Of a stretch of 64,000 bases of DNA, positions 15,726-25,150 are shown one piece after another. Each line of letters starts with the position of its first letter. Position 1 is the first letter of the stretch. Made by a program: the position numbers and the translations under genes. A model generated the notes under the pieces. It did not search any database and had not been told where the DNA came from. It saw only the letters and a list, made by a program, of their open reading frames with translations. Origin of the DNA: Nocardia sp. NBC_01503 (GTDB lineage: Bacteria > Actinomycetota > Actinomycetes > Mycobacteriales > Mycobacteriaceae); assembly GCF_036327755.1 (NCBI RefSeq), contig NZ_CP109596.1, positions 4,154,001-4,218,000 on the forward strand, in the 5' to 3' direction.

Positions 15726-17356
15726 GCGTCGCGACCCGGCGTCGCCGGGTGCGAGCGGATGTCGTTGCGGGATTGACGATCTGGGCGGCGCTGGTACCCG
15801 AGGCGTTCGCCTTCGCCACCATCGCCGGCGTGCCGGCGGTGACCGGGTTGTACGCGGTCATTCCGGCCCTGCTGCTGTACGCGCTGACCGGCGGTTCCAG
15901 ACATGTTCTGATGGGGCCGATGTCGGCGACCGCGGTGCTCTCGGCCGCGGTGGCCGCTCCGATCGCCGCCGCGAGCGGTCATCGTTTTCTGGCGGTGACC
16001 GCGGCGCTCGCGCTGGTCAGCGGGGTGGCCGGAATCCTGGCCGGTCTCGCTCGCCTGGGTACCGCGGCGGCCTGCGTATGCGCGCCGGTGCTGGTGGGTT
16101 TCATCACCGGTCTGGTCTTGACCGGAATTGTCATCCAGTTGCCGAAGTTGTTCGGGATGACCGACTTTCAGGGGAACTTCGTCTCCCGAGCCTGGTCGGC
16201 CGGTGTGCACCTCGGTGCGGGTGAATGGCGTACCACCGTGCTCGGGATCGGTGCGTTGCTCGTGGTGCTGATCGTGAAGCGTTGGGCGCCACTGCTACCC
16301 GGCCCGTTGATCGTGGTGATAGCGGGTGTCGCCCTGGTCCGGCTGTTCCGGCTCGACCAGACCGGGATGGCGGTGGAGCCACCCGTCGAACCCGGATTCC
16401 CGGTGCCGGATCCGCCCGCGATCACCGCGCATGATCTGGTGGCGCTGGTGGGTCCGGCACTGGCGGTACTGCTGATCGGGTTCGCGCAGGGGCTGTCCGC
16501 CGCGAAGGCGGATGCGGCTCGTACCGGGGACGAGGTGGACGTGCGCCGGGAAATGCTCGGCTTCGGTTTCGCCAATCTCGGAGCGGGAGCGTGTTCGGGA
16601 ATGGTGGTCGGCGCCAGTCCGTCCCGGACGGCGGCAATGGATCTGGCGGGGGCGCGAACTCGATTGTGCGGTGCGGTCGTCGCGGTGTTCACACTGGTGA
16701 CGCTGGTGCGTTTCACCGGCATGTTCGAGGGGCTGCCCACCGCCGTTCTCGCGGCCGTCGCGATCGCCCTGCTGATCGAGGTGCTGGATGTGGCCGAGCT
16801 GCGCAGGTTGCATCGGGTGTGGCGGGAGCGGTCGCACAGTGTGTACCAGCGCACCGTCGTGGGTGATTTCGGTGCGGCGGCGCTCACGCTGCTGGCCGTG
16901 CTGATCTTCGGTGTGCTCGCGGGTCTGCTGACGGCTGTCGTACTTTCGCTGCTGTTGACACTGCGCCGGACGGCGTGGGCGCGGCTGGTGCGCCGCCGTG
17001 CCACTCGGGTACGCGATATCGGCCCGCTGGCGCTGGGCAGCGCGCGAATCGTCCCGGTGCGGTCCGGATTGTTCTTCGCGAATGTGGAGAGCCTGCGGCA
17101 GAGCGTCTTTCGCAGCTGCGACCCACACGCCCGGCTGGTGGTCGTGGACGCGCGGGAGTGTCCGTTCATCGATATCACCGCGGCGGGGGAGCTCGGCCGA
17201 TTGAGTTCGGCGCTGGCCTGGCGCGGTGTGTCGTTGCGGGTGGCCACCGGTACGGACCGGGTCGTCGATTCGGCGCGGCAGGCCTGGTCCCGAGGCGGCC
17301 CTCTCGGTGTGTATCCCACGGTGGAGGAGGCGCTGTACGACAATGTGATTCGCTGA
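15704..17356 (+). CDS. SulP (SLC26) family anion permease with STAS domain
   Basis: A 550-aa transporter. The N-terminal part contains the SulP core: RADVVAGLTIWAALVPEAFA, then TGLYAVIPALLLYALTG and GSRHVLMGPMSATAVL, with about 11-12 membrane segments. The C-terminal region (about 445-545) is a STAS domain with RLVVVDARECPFIDITAAG. Substrates in the family are sulfate, bicarbonate or dicarboxylates. The GTG at 15704 lies inside the DUF7144 gene and gives a 22-nt overlap; GTG 15751 is an alternative. It ends back-to-back with the convergent LAL gene with no intergenic base. Confidence 0.85.
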   Translation: MALAGGLSVATRRRRVRADVVAGLTIWAALVPEAFAFATIAGVPAVTGLYAVIPALLLYALTGGSRHVLMGPMSATAVLSAAVAAPIAAASGHRFLAVTAALALVSGVAGILAGLARLGTAAACVCAPVLVGFITGLVLTGIVIQLPKLFGMTDFQGNFVSRAWSAGVHLGAGEWRTTVLGIGALLVVLIVKRWAPLLPGPLIVVIAGVALVRLFRLDQTGMAVEPPVEPGFPVPDPPAITAHDLVALVGPALAVLLIGFAQGLSAAKADAARTGDEVDVRREMLGFGFANLGAGACSGMVVGASPSRTAAMDLAGARTRLCGAVVAVFTLVTLVRFTGMFEGLPTAVLAAVAIALLIEVLDVAELRRLHRVWRERSHSVYQRTVVGDFGAAALTLLAVLIFGVLAGLLTAVVLSLLLTLRRTAWARLVRRRATRVRDIGPLALGSARIVPVRSGLFFANVESLRQSVFRSCDPHARLVVVDARECPFIDITAAGELGRLSSALAWRGVSLRVATGTDRVVDSARQAWSRGGPLGVYPTVEEALYDNVIR

Positions 17357-19939
17357 TCAGAGCAGCCCGCTGCGGCGCGCCAGATCGAGTGCGCCCGCGC
17401 GGGAACTGGTACCGAGCTTGGCGTAGATACCACGCAGATGCGTCTTCACCGTGGTGATGGAGACGCCGAGGATTTCGGCGATCTGCTGGGCGGTGCGCCC
17501 GGAGGGCAGTTGATTCAGGACGGTCAGCTCGGTCGCGGTGAGGTTGGGCTGGGAGTGCGGGCGGTGGACGGCGGAGTGGCGGCGGACCATATCGGCGAAT
17601 TCATTGTCATGTCCGAAGGTTCCGGTGTGTTCGTCCAACAGCGCACAGGCGCCGGGGACATCGAGGAAGGGGCGCACGAGATGATCGGGCGCCGCGCGGC
17701 GTACGGCGGTGGCGATGGCGGCACGCGCCTTCGGCGGATTCCGCAGTGCGGCCTGCGCGCTCGCCTCCACCGTCCACGCGGTGACCGTGGTCAGCGGATG
17801 CCCGGGCTGCGCCGCGGTGAGCAATGGTTCCACCAGTGCCCGTGCGGATTTGGGGCGATCCTCGATCAGGAGCAGGGCGCGGGCGAGCACGATATCGGCG
17901 GTGTCGCCCAGCAAGGCGCCGGCCTGATCGACGATCGCGCGCGCGGAGTGCGTTCCGCCGACCTCGAGCAGAACCCGGGTCACATGCGGTATGAGCCGGC
18001 TGATCGCGGCGGGCAGCAGCGGCGGCCGCCGCAGTAGCGCCGCCGTACCGCGCCGAAGCGATTCGGCCGCGTCGTACTGGTCGTCGTCGGTGTCGAAGGT
18101 GAGCAGCCGCCCGAGAACCTCCGCGTAGCGTCCGGCGCTGGGGGCCGGTGTGCCGTCGGGCAGGCGGTGTCCGGGCAGCAGGCGGGCTCGTTCGATGCCC
18201 GATGGTGCTGTGCCGCGCAGATATTCGGCGAATGCCGCTACCGCCGCGGCTTGGCGGGCATCGCGGGAGTCGAGCAGATCGTGTGCGGACGCGACGTCGG
18301 TGGCGCGCTCGGCATGCTGTCGCATGCGGCCCAGGGCGCCGCCGAGTCCGGCCGCGACCGCGCGGCGGGTGGCGGCGCGCATGGTGAGTCGGGCGTTCCC
18401 GGTGGAGTCGGCCAGTGCGAGGCCCCGGCGAAATTGCTGATCCGCGGAGGCGATATCGCCGCGCGCCATCATGACGGTGCCGAGCTGAATCGCTGTATAG
18501 CTGTCCAGATCTGGCTGTCCGGTGGTCGGAAGGCGTTGTGGAATACGGAATTCGGTCAGCCCCGCACCGGTCGCCAGCGCGATTCCGGCGGTGCCGGCCA
18601 GGGCGAGCGGGGTCAGCCACGGATCGGGGGCGATCGTTCCGGTCTCGCCGGGGCGGCGCAGCAGCAGATCCAGCTGGACCGTCGCTTTGGCGATACTCTG
18701 CTGTTCGAGCGCGGCGACGGTGCGCATGGCGCGCAGGAACGGGTCGGCGGCCAGCGCGGGCCTGCCTTGTTCTATCTGCTGAAACAGGTTGGGGCCATTG
18801 CCATTGAGCACCACACGCAGCGCCTGCTCGCGGAGGAACTCGCGCAAGGGTTCGGGGTCGGGGCTGTGGAGCAGATGGGGCAGGGCGGACATCGGGCGAC
18901 CGGTGAACAGGTACCACTCGGCGGTGCGCGCGTGCAGCTCGGCGCAGGTCTTCGTACCGCGGTGGCGGAACTCGGCGAGCAGATGTGCGCGTAGCAATGG
19001 GTGGTAGGTGAACCAGAGCTCGCCTTCCCGGGCCGTATGCAGTACCGGGAATTCGAGCTGTGCGAGTTCGTCCAGGAATGGTTGTGACGTTGTGCCGGTG
19101 ACGTATTCGGCCTGCGCCGCGGTGTACGCGACCGGAACGCTCATGATGGTGACGAATCGGCGGAGGTGTTCGGGCAGCGGCTCGAGGATCTCCTTGTCGA
19201 ACAGATCCGCCATGGTGGGTGGGACGAGTGCCAATTCGGCCAGCGCGGTCGGCCGATCGTGGTGTGCCGCGAGATGTCGCACGGCGATTCGGACCAGCGC
19301 GGCCCAGCCGCGGGTGAGCCGCATGATGGTGCCGAGTTCGGTATCGGTGACCCGATACCCGTGCCGGTCGCACAGCTGCCGTACCCGGGCCGCGCTGAAC
19401 GCGAGATCCGGCGCGCGTAAACGAGATACGCCGCCGCGCAACTCCATGGTGTGCCAGCGCAGCGGTGGGTCGTGGCGGGCGGCCAGCACGGTGGTGAGGT
19501 TGGCCGGACCATTGTCGAGAAACTTCTCCAGAAATGCGATCGACTCCGGATCGATGATCTCGTGTGCGTCGTCGATGACGAGAATGTTCCGATCTCCGCG
19601 CGCACCCAGCGCGGTGGCCAGGTGCGCGGCGGAGTCGGTCTCGGGCGGGGCGGGGTCCAGACCGAGGCATTGCGGCAGTGCGGTTCTCAGCTCGACCGCT
19701 CCGGAGTTCGTTCCGGTCATGGTCAATCGGCCGATGTGGGTGCCGGAGCGCGTGCGGTGCGGCCGATTTCCGAGCCAGTCGGTGATCAGTACGGTCTTCC
19801 CGCTGCCCGCGGGCGCGGTGATTCGCACCACATGGCCCGCCGCGGCCAGGACCGCGGCGTCGAAGCGGGCGTAGAGCTCGGGTCGTCCGATCGGCTGGAC
19901 TGTGTTCCGGTCGATCTGCGCGCGAAAGGAATCGGTCAT
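17357..19939 (-). CDS. LuxR/MalT-type large ATP-binding regulator
   Basis: An 860-aa regulator resembling MalT: P-loop TAPAGSGKTVLITDW (from residue 41), Walker B-type NILVIDDAHEIID, TPR-like helical repeats, and a C-terminal LuxR helix-turn-helix (LTATELTVLNQLPSGRTAQQ, recognition helix GVSITTVKTHLRGIYAKLGT). It should activate transcription when bound to ATP and an inducer. It is 46 bp downstream of the orphan 106-aa gene on the same strand, so the two may be co-transcribed. Its target is not evident from sequence. Confidence 0.88.
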   Translation of the reverse strand: MTDSFRAQIDRNTVQPIGRPELYARFDAAVLAAAGHVVRITAPAGSGKTVLITDWLGNRPHRTRSGTHIGRLTMTGTNSGAVELRTALPQCLGLDPAPPETDSAAHLATALGARGDRNILVIDDAHEIIDPESIAFLEKFLDNGPANLTTVLAARHDPPLRWHTMELRGGVSRLRAPDLAFSAARVRQLCDRHGYRVTDTELGTIMRLTRGWAALVRIAVRHLAAHHDRPTALAELALVPPTMADLFDKEILEPLPEHLRRFVTIMSVPVAYTAAQAEYVTGTTSQPFLDELAQLEFPVLHTAREGELWFTYHPLLRAHLLAEFRHRGTKTCAELHARTAEWYLFTGRPMSALPHLLHSPDPEPLREFLREQALRVVLNGNGPNLFQQIEQGRPALAADPFLRAMRTVAALEQQSIAKATVQLDLLLRRPGETGTIAPDPWLTPLALAGTAGIALATGAGLTEFRIPQRLPTTGQPDLDSYTAIQLGTVMMARGDIASADQQFRRGLALADSTGNARLTMRAATRRAVAAGLGGALGRMRQHAERATDVASAHDLLDSRDARQAAAVAAFAEYLRGTAPSGIERARLLPGHRLPDGTPAPSAGRYAEVLGRLLTFDTDDDQYDAAESLRRGTAALLRRPPLLPAAISRLIPHVTRVLLEVGGTHSARAIVDQAGALLGDTADIVLARALLLIEDRPKSARALVEPLLTAAQPGHPLTTVTAWTVEASAQAALRNPPKARAAIATAVRRAAPDHLVRPFLDVPGACALLDEHTGTFGHDNEFADMVRRHSAVHRPHSQPNLTATELTVLNQLPSGRTAQQIAEILGVSITTVKTHLRGIYAKLGTSSRAGALDLARRSGLL

Positions 19940-19985
19940 CGTCCCCTGCCTCGATCGAGCATCCTGATGGGTGTATGCGCTGAAT

Positions 19986-20306
19986 TCAGTTCACGGCGAG
20001 CGGGGTGAAAGGCGCGTATTCGCGGACATGACCGTCCATCCAATTCCAGATGGAGGCGACGTCGAGTGCGACGCCCTGCTGTACGCAGAGCCGCCAGCCG
20101 ACCTCGTTCCGCTGCCAGATATCACCGTCCCGATCGCGGTACAACCCGGGGCGCGTTGGCTCCTGCTGCTCGGAAAAGCCCAGTTCCGGGGCGATTTCGG
20201 GGACTGCCGCGGGGACCATCAGATAGCTGGTCAACTCCATCACCCGTTCGGCGACGCCGAGCAGTCCGGTGAGGACGGCGTGGTGATTGGTTTCGGTCAT
20301 TTCCAT
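19986..20306 (-). CDS. Orphan 106-aa hypothetical protein under a SARP-like direct repeat
   Basis: The frame encodes METTNHH-type polar residues, then a helix (LLGVAERVMELTSYLMVP) and a compact C-terminal module, PGLYRDRDGDIWQRNEVGWR followed by LCVQQGVALD, that looks like a small beta-rich domain. ATG 20306 has CGGAG 9 nt upstream (20320-20316); a TTG at 20315 is an alternative start. I do not recognise a family. It lies between two giant regulators, and the repeat at 20380-20397 is placed as its activator site. Confidence 0.6.
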   Translation of the reverse strand: MEMTETNHHAVLTGLLGVAERVMELTSYLMVPAAVPEIAPELGFSEQQEPTRPGLYRDRDGDIWQRNEVGWRLCVQQGVALDVASIWNWMDGHVREYAPFTPLAVN

Positions 20307-20379
20307 ACTGTTCAACTCCGTGAGTGGGACAATGTGTTTCGCCGAGTATCCGCCCGCGTGCTTTCCTATTGCTTACGCG

Positions 20380-20397
20380 TGACTTCCCCGTGACTTC
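20380..20397. promoter_or_regulatory. SARP-like heptamer direct repeat
   Basis: TGACTTC (20380-20386) and TGACTTC (20391-20397) are identical heptamers spaced by 4 nt, an 11-bp period. On the minus strand they read GAAGTCA-cggg-GAAGTCA. SARP activators typically bind such repeats just upstream of the -10. They sit about 74 nt before the 106-aa gene and about 300 nt before the SARP gene. Confidence 0.55.
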
Positions 20398-20610
20398 ACA
20401 TTCAATTCGATGCGATCTTGTAATTCCGCATCGTGGCGACACGGCTGGATTCTGTGAATACAGTTGCGGCAGCGCCGGTTGCGATTCTGCCGGGTGGAGC
20501 GCCTTCCCGGGGGGTGATCGGCCGGCGCGGATGTTCCGAGATGTCGGCGTGATAGGTCAATTGAGTTGGCGCCCAATGGCTTTCATGACGCATCAATGTA
20601 TGGTCTTGAT

Positions 20611-20639
20611 TTGTCAATGGTGTGGTGCGGAGGTACTTT
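20611..20639 (+). promoter_or_regulatory. Predicted promoter of the SARP gene
   Basis: TTGTCA (20611-20616), 17-nt spacer and TACTTT (20634-20639) match a vegetative-type promoter on a locally AT-rich stretch. The start codon is about 60 nt downstream. Confidence 0.5.
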
Positions 20640-20698
20640 ACCGACCTGTTTCAGATTTCTGTTACGGAAAGCTTGACGATCGGAGGGGACGTTGTGTG

Positions 20699-23600
20699 AT
20701 GACGAAGCCACAGGTGCACGTGTTCGGTCCATTGCAAGTAATGCTCGGCGGCCGGACAGCACGTATCGGAGCGGGACGGCAGCAGGCGATCCTGGGTCGT
20801 TTGGTATTGGCGGGGGGAAGAACTCTCGGCGTCGACCGTTTGGTCGAGGACGTGTGGGAAGGCAGTCCGCCACCGCACGCGCCGTCCGCGCTACAGGTCC
20901 AGATCCATAATCTACGGCGGGTATTGGAACCGACTCGAAGACCCCGGACGCCCGCTCAGATTCTGGTCTCCGAAGGCAGTGGGTATGCGCTGCGACTGGA
21001 TTCCGGAAATGTCGACGCTTGGCAGTTCGAGACATTGATGCGGCAATATGAAGAGCGCGTTCATGATTCGGCCGAGCATCCGGGGCCGGTGGAGCGTTAC
21101 CGAATTCTCGGTGAGGCGCTGGACTGTTGGCACGGTGCGGCGTTCGAATCCTTTGCCGATGCCTCCTGGGCGGCCTCGGAGGTTTCGCGGCTGACCGATC
21201 TGCACGCGAGTGCGATCGAGATGCGTGCCCAAGCCGCGCTCGAGCTCGATCGGTTCGGTGAGGTGGTCACCGCCCTGCGCCGGCAGATCGAGGAGTTTCC
21301 GGGGCGTGAGGAGACCGCGCGACTGCTCGCGCTGGCGCAGTATCGACTCGGACAGCAGATCGACGCGCTCGCCACGGTACGCCGAACCCGGGAGTTTCTG
21401 CGTACCGAGTACGGAATCGATTCCGGATCCAGGCTGAACGAACTCGAATCCGCGATTCTCAGTCAATCCGTCGCCGCGGATCAGCGCGCCGAGCGTTCAC
21501 CCGCGACCGTCTCCGTCCACGACGACCGGGCGCCGGAGGTATCGAACGCGCGCGAGCGGTCGCGTCGGGTACCGGTGCCGCGATCCGATCAGCAACCTGG
21601 AACCAGTTGCTACCCGGCACAATTCGCCGCGATGGCGAGCGCGGCGCGGGAGGCCCGCAGCGCCGGATTGCGGCTGATCTGGTTGGTCGGCGATATCGGT
21701 GCCGGTAAGACCACCCTGGCGTCCATGGTGTCGACGAACCTGGCCGCCGCCGGATGGGTCACGGTTTCCGGGCGCTGTCCGGAGGTCGACGGCGCACCGC
21801 CGGCCTGGCCCTGGTCGGAGGTGCTGGCGGGGCTGGGTGGCGGGCAGTCGGTACCGGATGACCGGCTGGAGACAGTCGACCCCTTCACCATCGTCCGGGC
21901 CGTCAGCCTGCGATGCCGAGAGCTCGCCCGCAACGGTCCTGCCGTCATCGTGCTGGAGGATGTGCACCGCGCCGATAACGCGACGCTGCAGGTGTTGTGC
22001 CAGTTGGTGACCTGGTTGCAGTGTGAGCCGGTCCTCATCGTCGTGACCGCTCGCGATTCCGAACTCCCGCCCCGGGTGCGCGCCACCGAGGCGATGCTGG
22101 CGGACCGTATCACCGAGCGTCTGGAGCTGACCGGGTCGGATCTGTCCGGGACGCGGCAGATCGCACGGGATGCCGGTTTGGTCTCGATCGACTGTGACAC
22201 CGTCCGGACCCTGCACGAACGGACCGGCGGCAATCCGCTGTTCATTCGTGAGATCTCCAAATTCATCGCGGTGCGGGGGGATCGCAGGTCGATGCCGACC
22301 AGTATCCGGGCCGTACTGATCGAACGAATCGAGCGGCTGCCGGTGGTCGTGCGGACCGTGCTCCAGCATATCGCGGTGTGGGGCAACACGATCGATCTCG
22401 AGACGCTGACCGGGTTCTCCGCTACGCCGGAGGAGGTGCTCGTGGATTGTATCGAGGCCGCGACCAGGGTGGGGCTGGTCCGATTCGACGAGGACGGGCG
22501 TATCGAACTATGTCATGTGCTGGCCCAGGAGGTCTTGTACGACAGTGTATCTCCGTTGCGAAGGCAGCGAATGCACTGTGCGGCAATGGAATTCCTCGAA
22601 GCGCACGGGCCGGGACGGTCGCTCGGGGCAGGTGATCCGCGGCTGCTCGCCCGGCACGCCTTTCGCGGTGCCACCCGCGCCACCGCGCCCGCCGCTCTCG
22701 AATATGTCACCTCGGCGGCACTGCACTGCGATCGCGCGGGGGAGCGGCGCGATGCCGCCGAGTTGTGGCGGGCCGCCGTGGACCTGCACGAACTCGCCGG
22801 TCGCGCTGGAGAATCCGGGGATCGGCAGGACGGTGTGGCGCTGTTGGACGCGCTCTGCGCACTGACCGACGCACTGGCTTACGACGGCCATGCGGCCGAG
22901 GCGCGGATCACCCGGGAGCGGGCGCTCGACCTGGCGGAGACGCTGGACAGCCGGGAGCTGGTGATCAAGGCCCTCACCTGCTGGCGCGCCCCGGTGATCT
23001 GGTCGATTCGGGATTGGCGTTGTCCGGACGCTCGAATCCGGCTCGCCTTGGAGTCGGCCGTGGCCGAGGCGGCAACGGCACCGGAGCGCGCTCGCCTGCT
23101 GATCGCGCTGGTGTACGAGTCGGAGGTGGAGGGGGATGTGCCGCGCATGTACGAACGTGCTTGCGAGGCAGTCGATCTGGCGCGCGATACGGACCAGCCC
23201 GAACTGCTCTGCGCAGCGCTCGGGGCGCTCGCGTTCACCGTCACCGGACCCGCCATGCTGCCCGGCTGGCGTACGATCGCCGATGAGCTGTTGCGGGCCG
23301 CGCGGTCGGCGCGACTGTTCGAATATCAGGCGCTGGCACACTATCTGCGGTTCCGGGTCGCCTGCCGCGCCGCCGATGTCGCGGCGGCCCGCCTGCACGC
23401 GGCCTGCGCGTTCGAATGCGCCTCGACCGCGCAGGCGCGTCCACTGCTGGACATGCTCTCGTCTTTCTCCGCGGTCACCGCCGTGCTCTGCGGAGATCTG
23501 GACGCGGCGGAGGCGGGGTATCGGCAATTCGGTGTCCGCACAGCCAGATCCGGGATCGCCAACGAGAGTGAGATGCTGCTGCTCGGGGAGTTGGTGGTGG

Positions 23601-24082
23601 CGTGGGCACGCGGGGATATCTCCGAGCTGTCGGATCGGCTGGGCGCGCTGTACACGGTGGAGCCGGAGCTCGTGGCGCAGGTGTACGTGGTGGCGCTGTT
23701 GCACGCGGGCGAGCGTGAACGGGCACGGGCGCTCTTCCAGCGGCACCCGCGGGTTCGAAGCGACTTCTACCGGCAGCTCATGACGGTGTTCCGGGCACAC
23801 GCCGCGGTGGCGCTCGGCGCGGTCGAGGAGGCGGGGGAGCTCTATGACGCGCTCGCACCGGCGGCCGGCACCTTGATCGGATTCGACAGCGGCGTAGCGG
23901 TATTCGGCCCCATGGACGCGGTGCTGGCGGATCTGTCGGAGCTGCGCGGTGATGCGAAGGCCGCCGCTCGGCTGCGCACACGCGCGCACGCCCGGCTGAT
24001 CCGTGCGCGTAGTGAACTCGACGGTGGGGAGGAGCCGATGGAGCCGAGCCGGTGCCTGCCGTCGGAAGCCGTTGCCGGGTAG
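20699..24082 (+). CDS. SARP family large regulator (AfsR-like: OmpR-type HTH, BTAD, ATPase, TPR-like)
   Basis: A 1127-aa regulator. The N-terminal winged helix spans about residues 5-95 (QVHVFGPLQVMLGG, then VDRLVEDVWEG and ALQVQIHNLRRVLEP). The bacterial transcriptional activator domain (about 100-245) contains the tetratricopeptide-like ETARLLALAQYRLGQ. An ATPase follows with Walker A GDIGAGKTT (about residue 337) and Walker B PAVIVLEDVHRAD. The remainder is helical. SARPs usually activate secondary metabolite genes by binding heptamer direct repeats, and one lies at 20380-20397. GGAGGGG at 20682-20688 supports GTG 20696 or ATG 20699; the downstream gene is unrelated. Confidence 0.88.
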   Translation: MTKPQVHVFGPLQVMLGGRTARIGAGRQQAILGRLVLAGGRTLGVDRLVEDVWEGSPPPHAPSALQVQIHNLRRVLEPTRRPRTPAQILVSEGSGYALRLDSGNVDAWQFETLMRQYEERVHDSAEHPGPVERYRILGEALDCWHGAAFESFADASWAASEVSRLTDLHASAIEMRAQAALELDRFGEVVTALRRQIEEFPGREETARLLALAQYRLGQQIDALATVRRTREFLRTEYGIDSGSRLNELESAILSQSVAADQRAERSPATVSVHDDRAPEVSNARERSRRVPVPRSDQQPGTSCYPAQFAAMASAAREARSAGLRLIWLVGDIGAGKTTLASMVSTNLAAAGWVTVSGRCPEVDGAPPAWPWSEVLAGLGGGQSVPDDRLETVDPFTIVRAVSLRCRELARNGPAVIVLEDVHRADNATLQVLCQLVTWLQCEPVLIVVTARDSELPPRVRATEAMLADRITERLELTGSDLSGTRQIARDAGLVSIDCDTVRTLHERTGGNPLFIREISKFIAVRGDRRSMPTSIRAVLIERIERLPVVVRTVLQHIAVWGNTIDLETLTGFSATPEEVLVDCIEAATRVGLVRFDEDGRIELCHVLAQEVLYDSVSPLRRQRMHCAAMEFLEAHGPGRSLGAGDPRLLARHAFRGATRATAPAALEYVTSAALHCDRAGERRDAAELWRAAVDLHELAGRAGESGDRQDGVALLDALCALTDALAYDGHAAEARITRERALDLAETLDSRELVIKALTCWRAPVIWSIRDWRCPDARIRLALESAVAEAATAPERARLLIALVYESEVEGDVPRMYERACEAVDLARDTDQPELLCAALGALAFTVTGPAMLPGWRTIADELLRAARSARLFEYQALAHYLRFRVACRAADVAAARLHAACAFECASTAQARPLLDMLSSFSAVTAVLCGDLDAAEAGYRQFGVRTARSGIANESEMLLLGELVVAWARGDISELSDRLGALYTVEPELVAQVYVVALLHAGERERARALFQRHPRVRSDFYRQLMTVFRAHAAVALGAVEEAGELYDALAPAAGTLIGFDSGVAVFGPMDAVLADLSELRGDAKAAARLRTRAHARLIRARSELDGGEEPMEPSRCLPSEAVAG

Positions 24083-24091
24083 GGGGATTCG

Positions 24092-24187
24092 TCAGATGAA
24101 ACGCGGGCCGAACCAGGCGAGTAGTTCGGCCTCGGTCTCGGGCCCGAACGCGGTGGGCGGCACCTCGAGCACTGTGGTGCGGCACTT
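24092..24187 (-). pseudogene. Possible 3' remnant of an unidentified gene
   Basis: A minus-strand frame reads TTVLEVPPTAFGPETEAELL, then AWFGPRFI, and ends at TGA 24094-24092. It opens directly at an in-frame TAG, so no start is available. The composition is that of a real protein C-terminus. The rest of the gene is absent; the SARP gene ends just before and the methyltransferase starts just after. Confidence 0.3.
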
Positions 24188-24239
24188 CTAGAATGGCGGG
24201 AAATCCATCGACACGGTTGATATCCAGGAATGGAGCAGC

Positions 24240-25007
24240 ATGTGGGATCCGCGGCAGTATCTGGCCTTCGATGATCATCGGGCGCGGCCGTTCTTCGATC
24301 TGGTGCAGCGGGTGTACGCCGAGAAGCCGCGTCGCGTGGTCGATTTGGGGTGTGGGCCGGGGAATCTGACGCTGACCCTGGGGGAGCGGTGGCCGGAGGC
24401 GGCGCTGGATGCGAGTGACTCCGCACCGGAGATGGTGGCGGCGGCGCGGGCGCGCGGGATCGACGCGCGGCTGTTGGATGTGCGGGAGTGGCGGCCGAGC
24501 GCGGATACCGACGTGGTGGTCTCCAACGCGGTACTGCAGTGGGTGCCCGAGCATCGAGAGTTGTTGGCCACCTGGGCTCGTGAGTTGCCCGCGGGCGCGT
24601 GGCTGGCGTTCCAGGTACCGGGGAATTTCGACGCGCCGTCGCATCGGGCGATCCGTTCCCTCGCCGGGACCGAGCGGTGGCGGGAGTCGCTGGCTCCGGC
24701 GGGGTTGCTGGAGCCGCGCGCGGTGCTCGATCCGGCGGGGTACGCCCGGTTGCTGACGGCGGCCGGATGTCTCGTCGATGCTTGGGAGACAACCTATTTG
24801 CAGCGGTTGAGCGGGCCGGACCCGGTGCTCGAGTGGGTGACCGGAACCGCGTTGACCCCCGTACGTGATGTGCTCGATGATGCCGACTGGTCGGACTTCC
24901 GCGCCGAGTTGGCTCCCCTGCTGCGCGAGGCGTACCCCGAGCAATCCGATGGCGCCACCTGGCTGCCCTTCCGTCGGGTATTCGTGGTGGCACAGACCCC
25001 GCGTTGA
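24240..25007 (+). CDS. tam: Trans-aconitate 2-methyltransferase family protein
   Basis: A 255-aa class I SAM-dependent methyltransferase. The N-terminus MWDPRQYLAFDDHRARPFFD is the Tam signature. SAM-binding motif I is VVDLGCGPGNLTLTL (about 34-48), and motif IV lies in DVVVSNAVLQWVPEH. Tam methylates trans-aconitate, a spontaneous by-product that inhibits the TCA cycle. The ATG at 24240 has AGGA upstream. It stands alone between the SARP gene and the phosphatase. Assignment to Tam rather than another small-acid methyltransferase is by family resemblance. Confidence 0.85.
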   Translation: MWDPRQYLAFDDHRARPFFDLVQRVYAEKPRRVVDLGCGPGNLTLTLGERWPEAALDASDSAPEMVAAARARGIDARLLDVREWRPSADTDVVVSNAVLQWVPEHRELLATWARELPAGAWLAFQVPGNFDAPSHRAIRSLAGTERWRESLAPAGLLEPRAVLDPAGYARLLTAAGCLVDAWETTYLQRLSGPDPVLEWVTGTALTPVRDVLDDADWSDFRAELAPLLREAYPEQSDGATWLPFRRVFVVAQTPR

Positions 25008-25150
25008 GTCGCGATAACGTTCTGATCTCGGCTTTTGGCGGATTCCACAGCAATCACACAGGCAAATCGGGAGCAGTGCACGGGTTTCGGTCGTTGAATG
25101 AGGGAGTGCTGATCCACAGCACCCCGTGAGGCCGAGTCCCAGGAGGGGCC

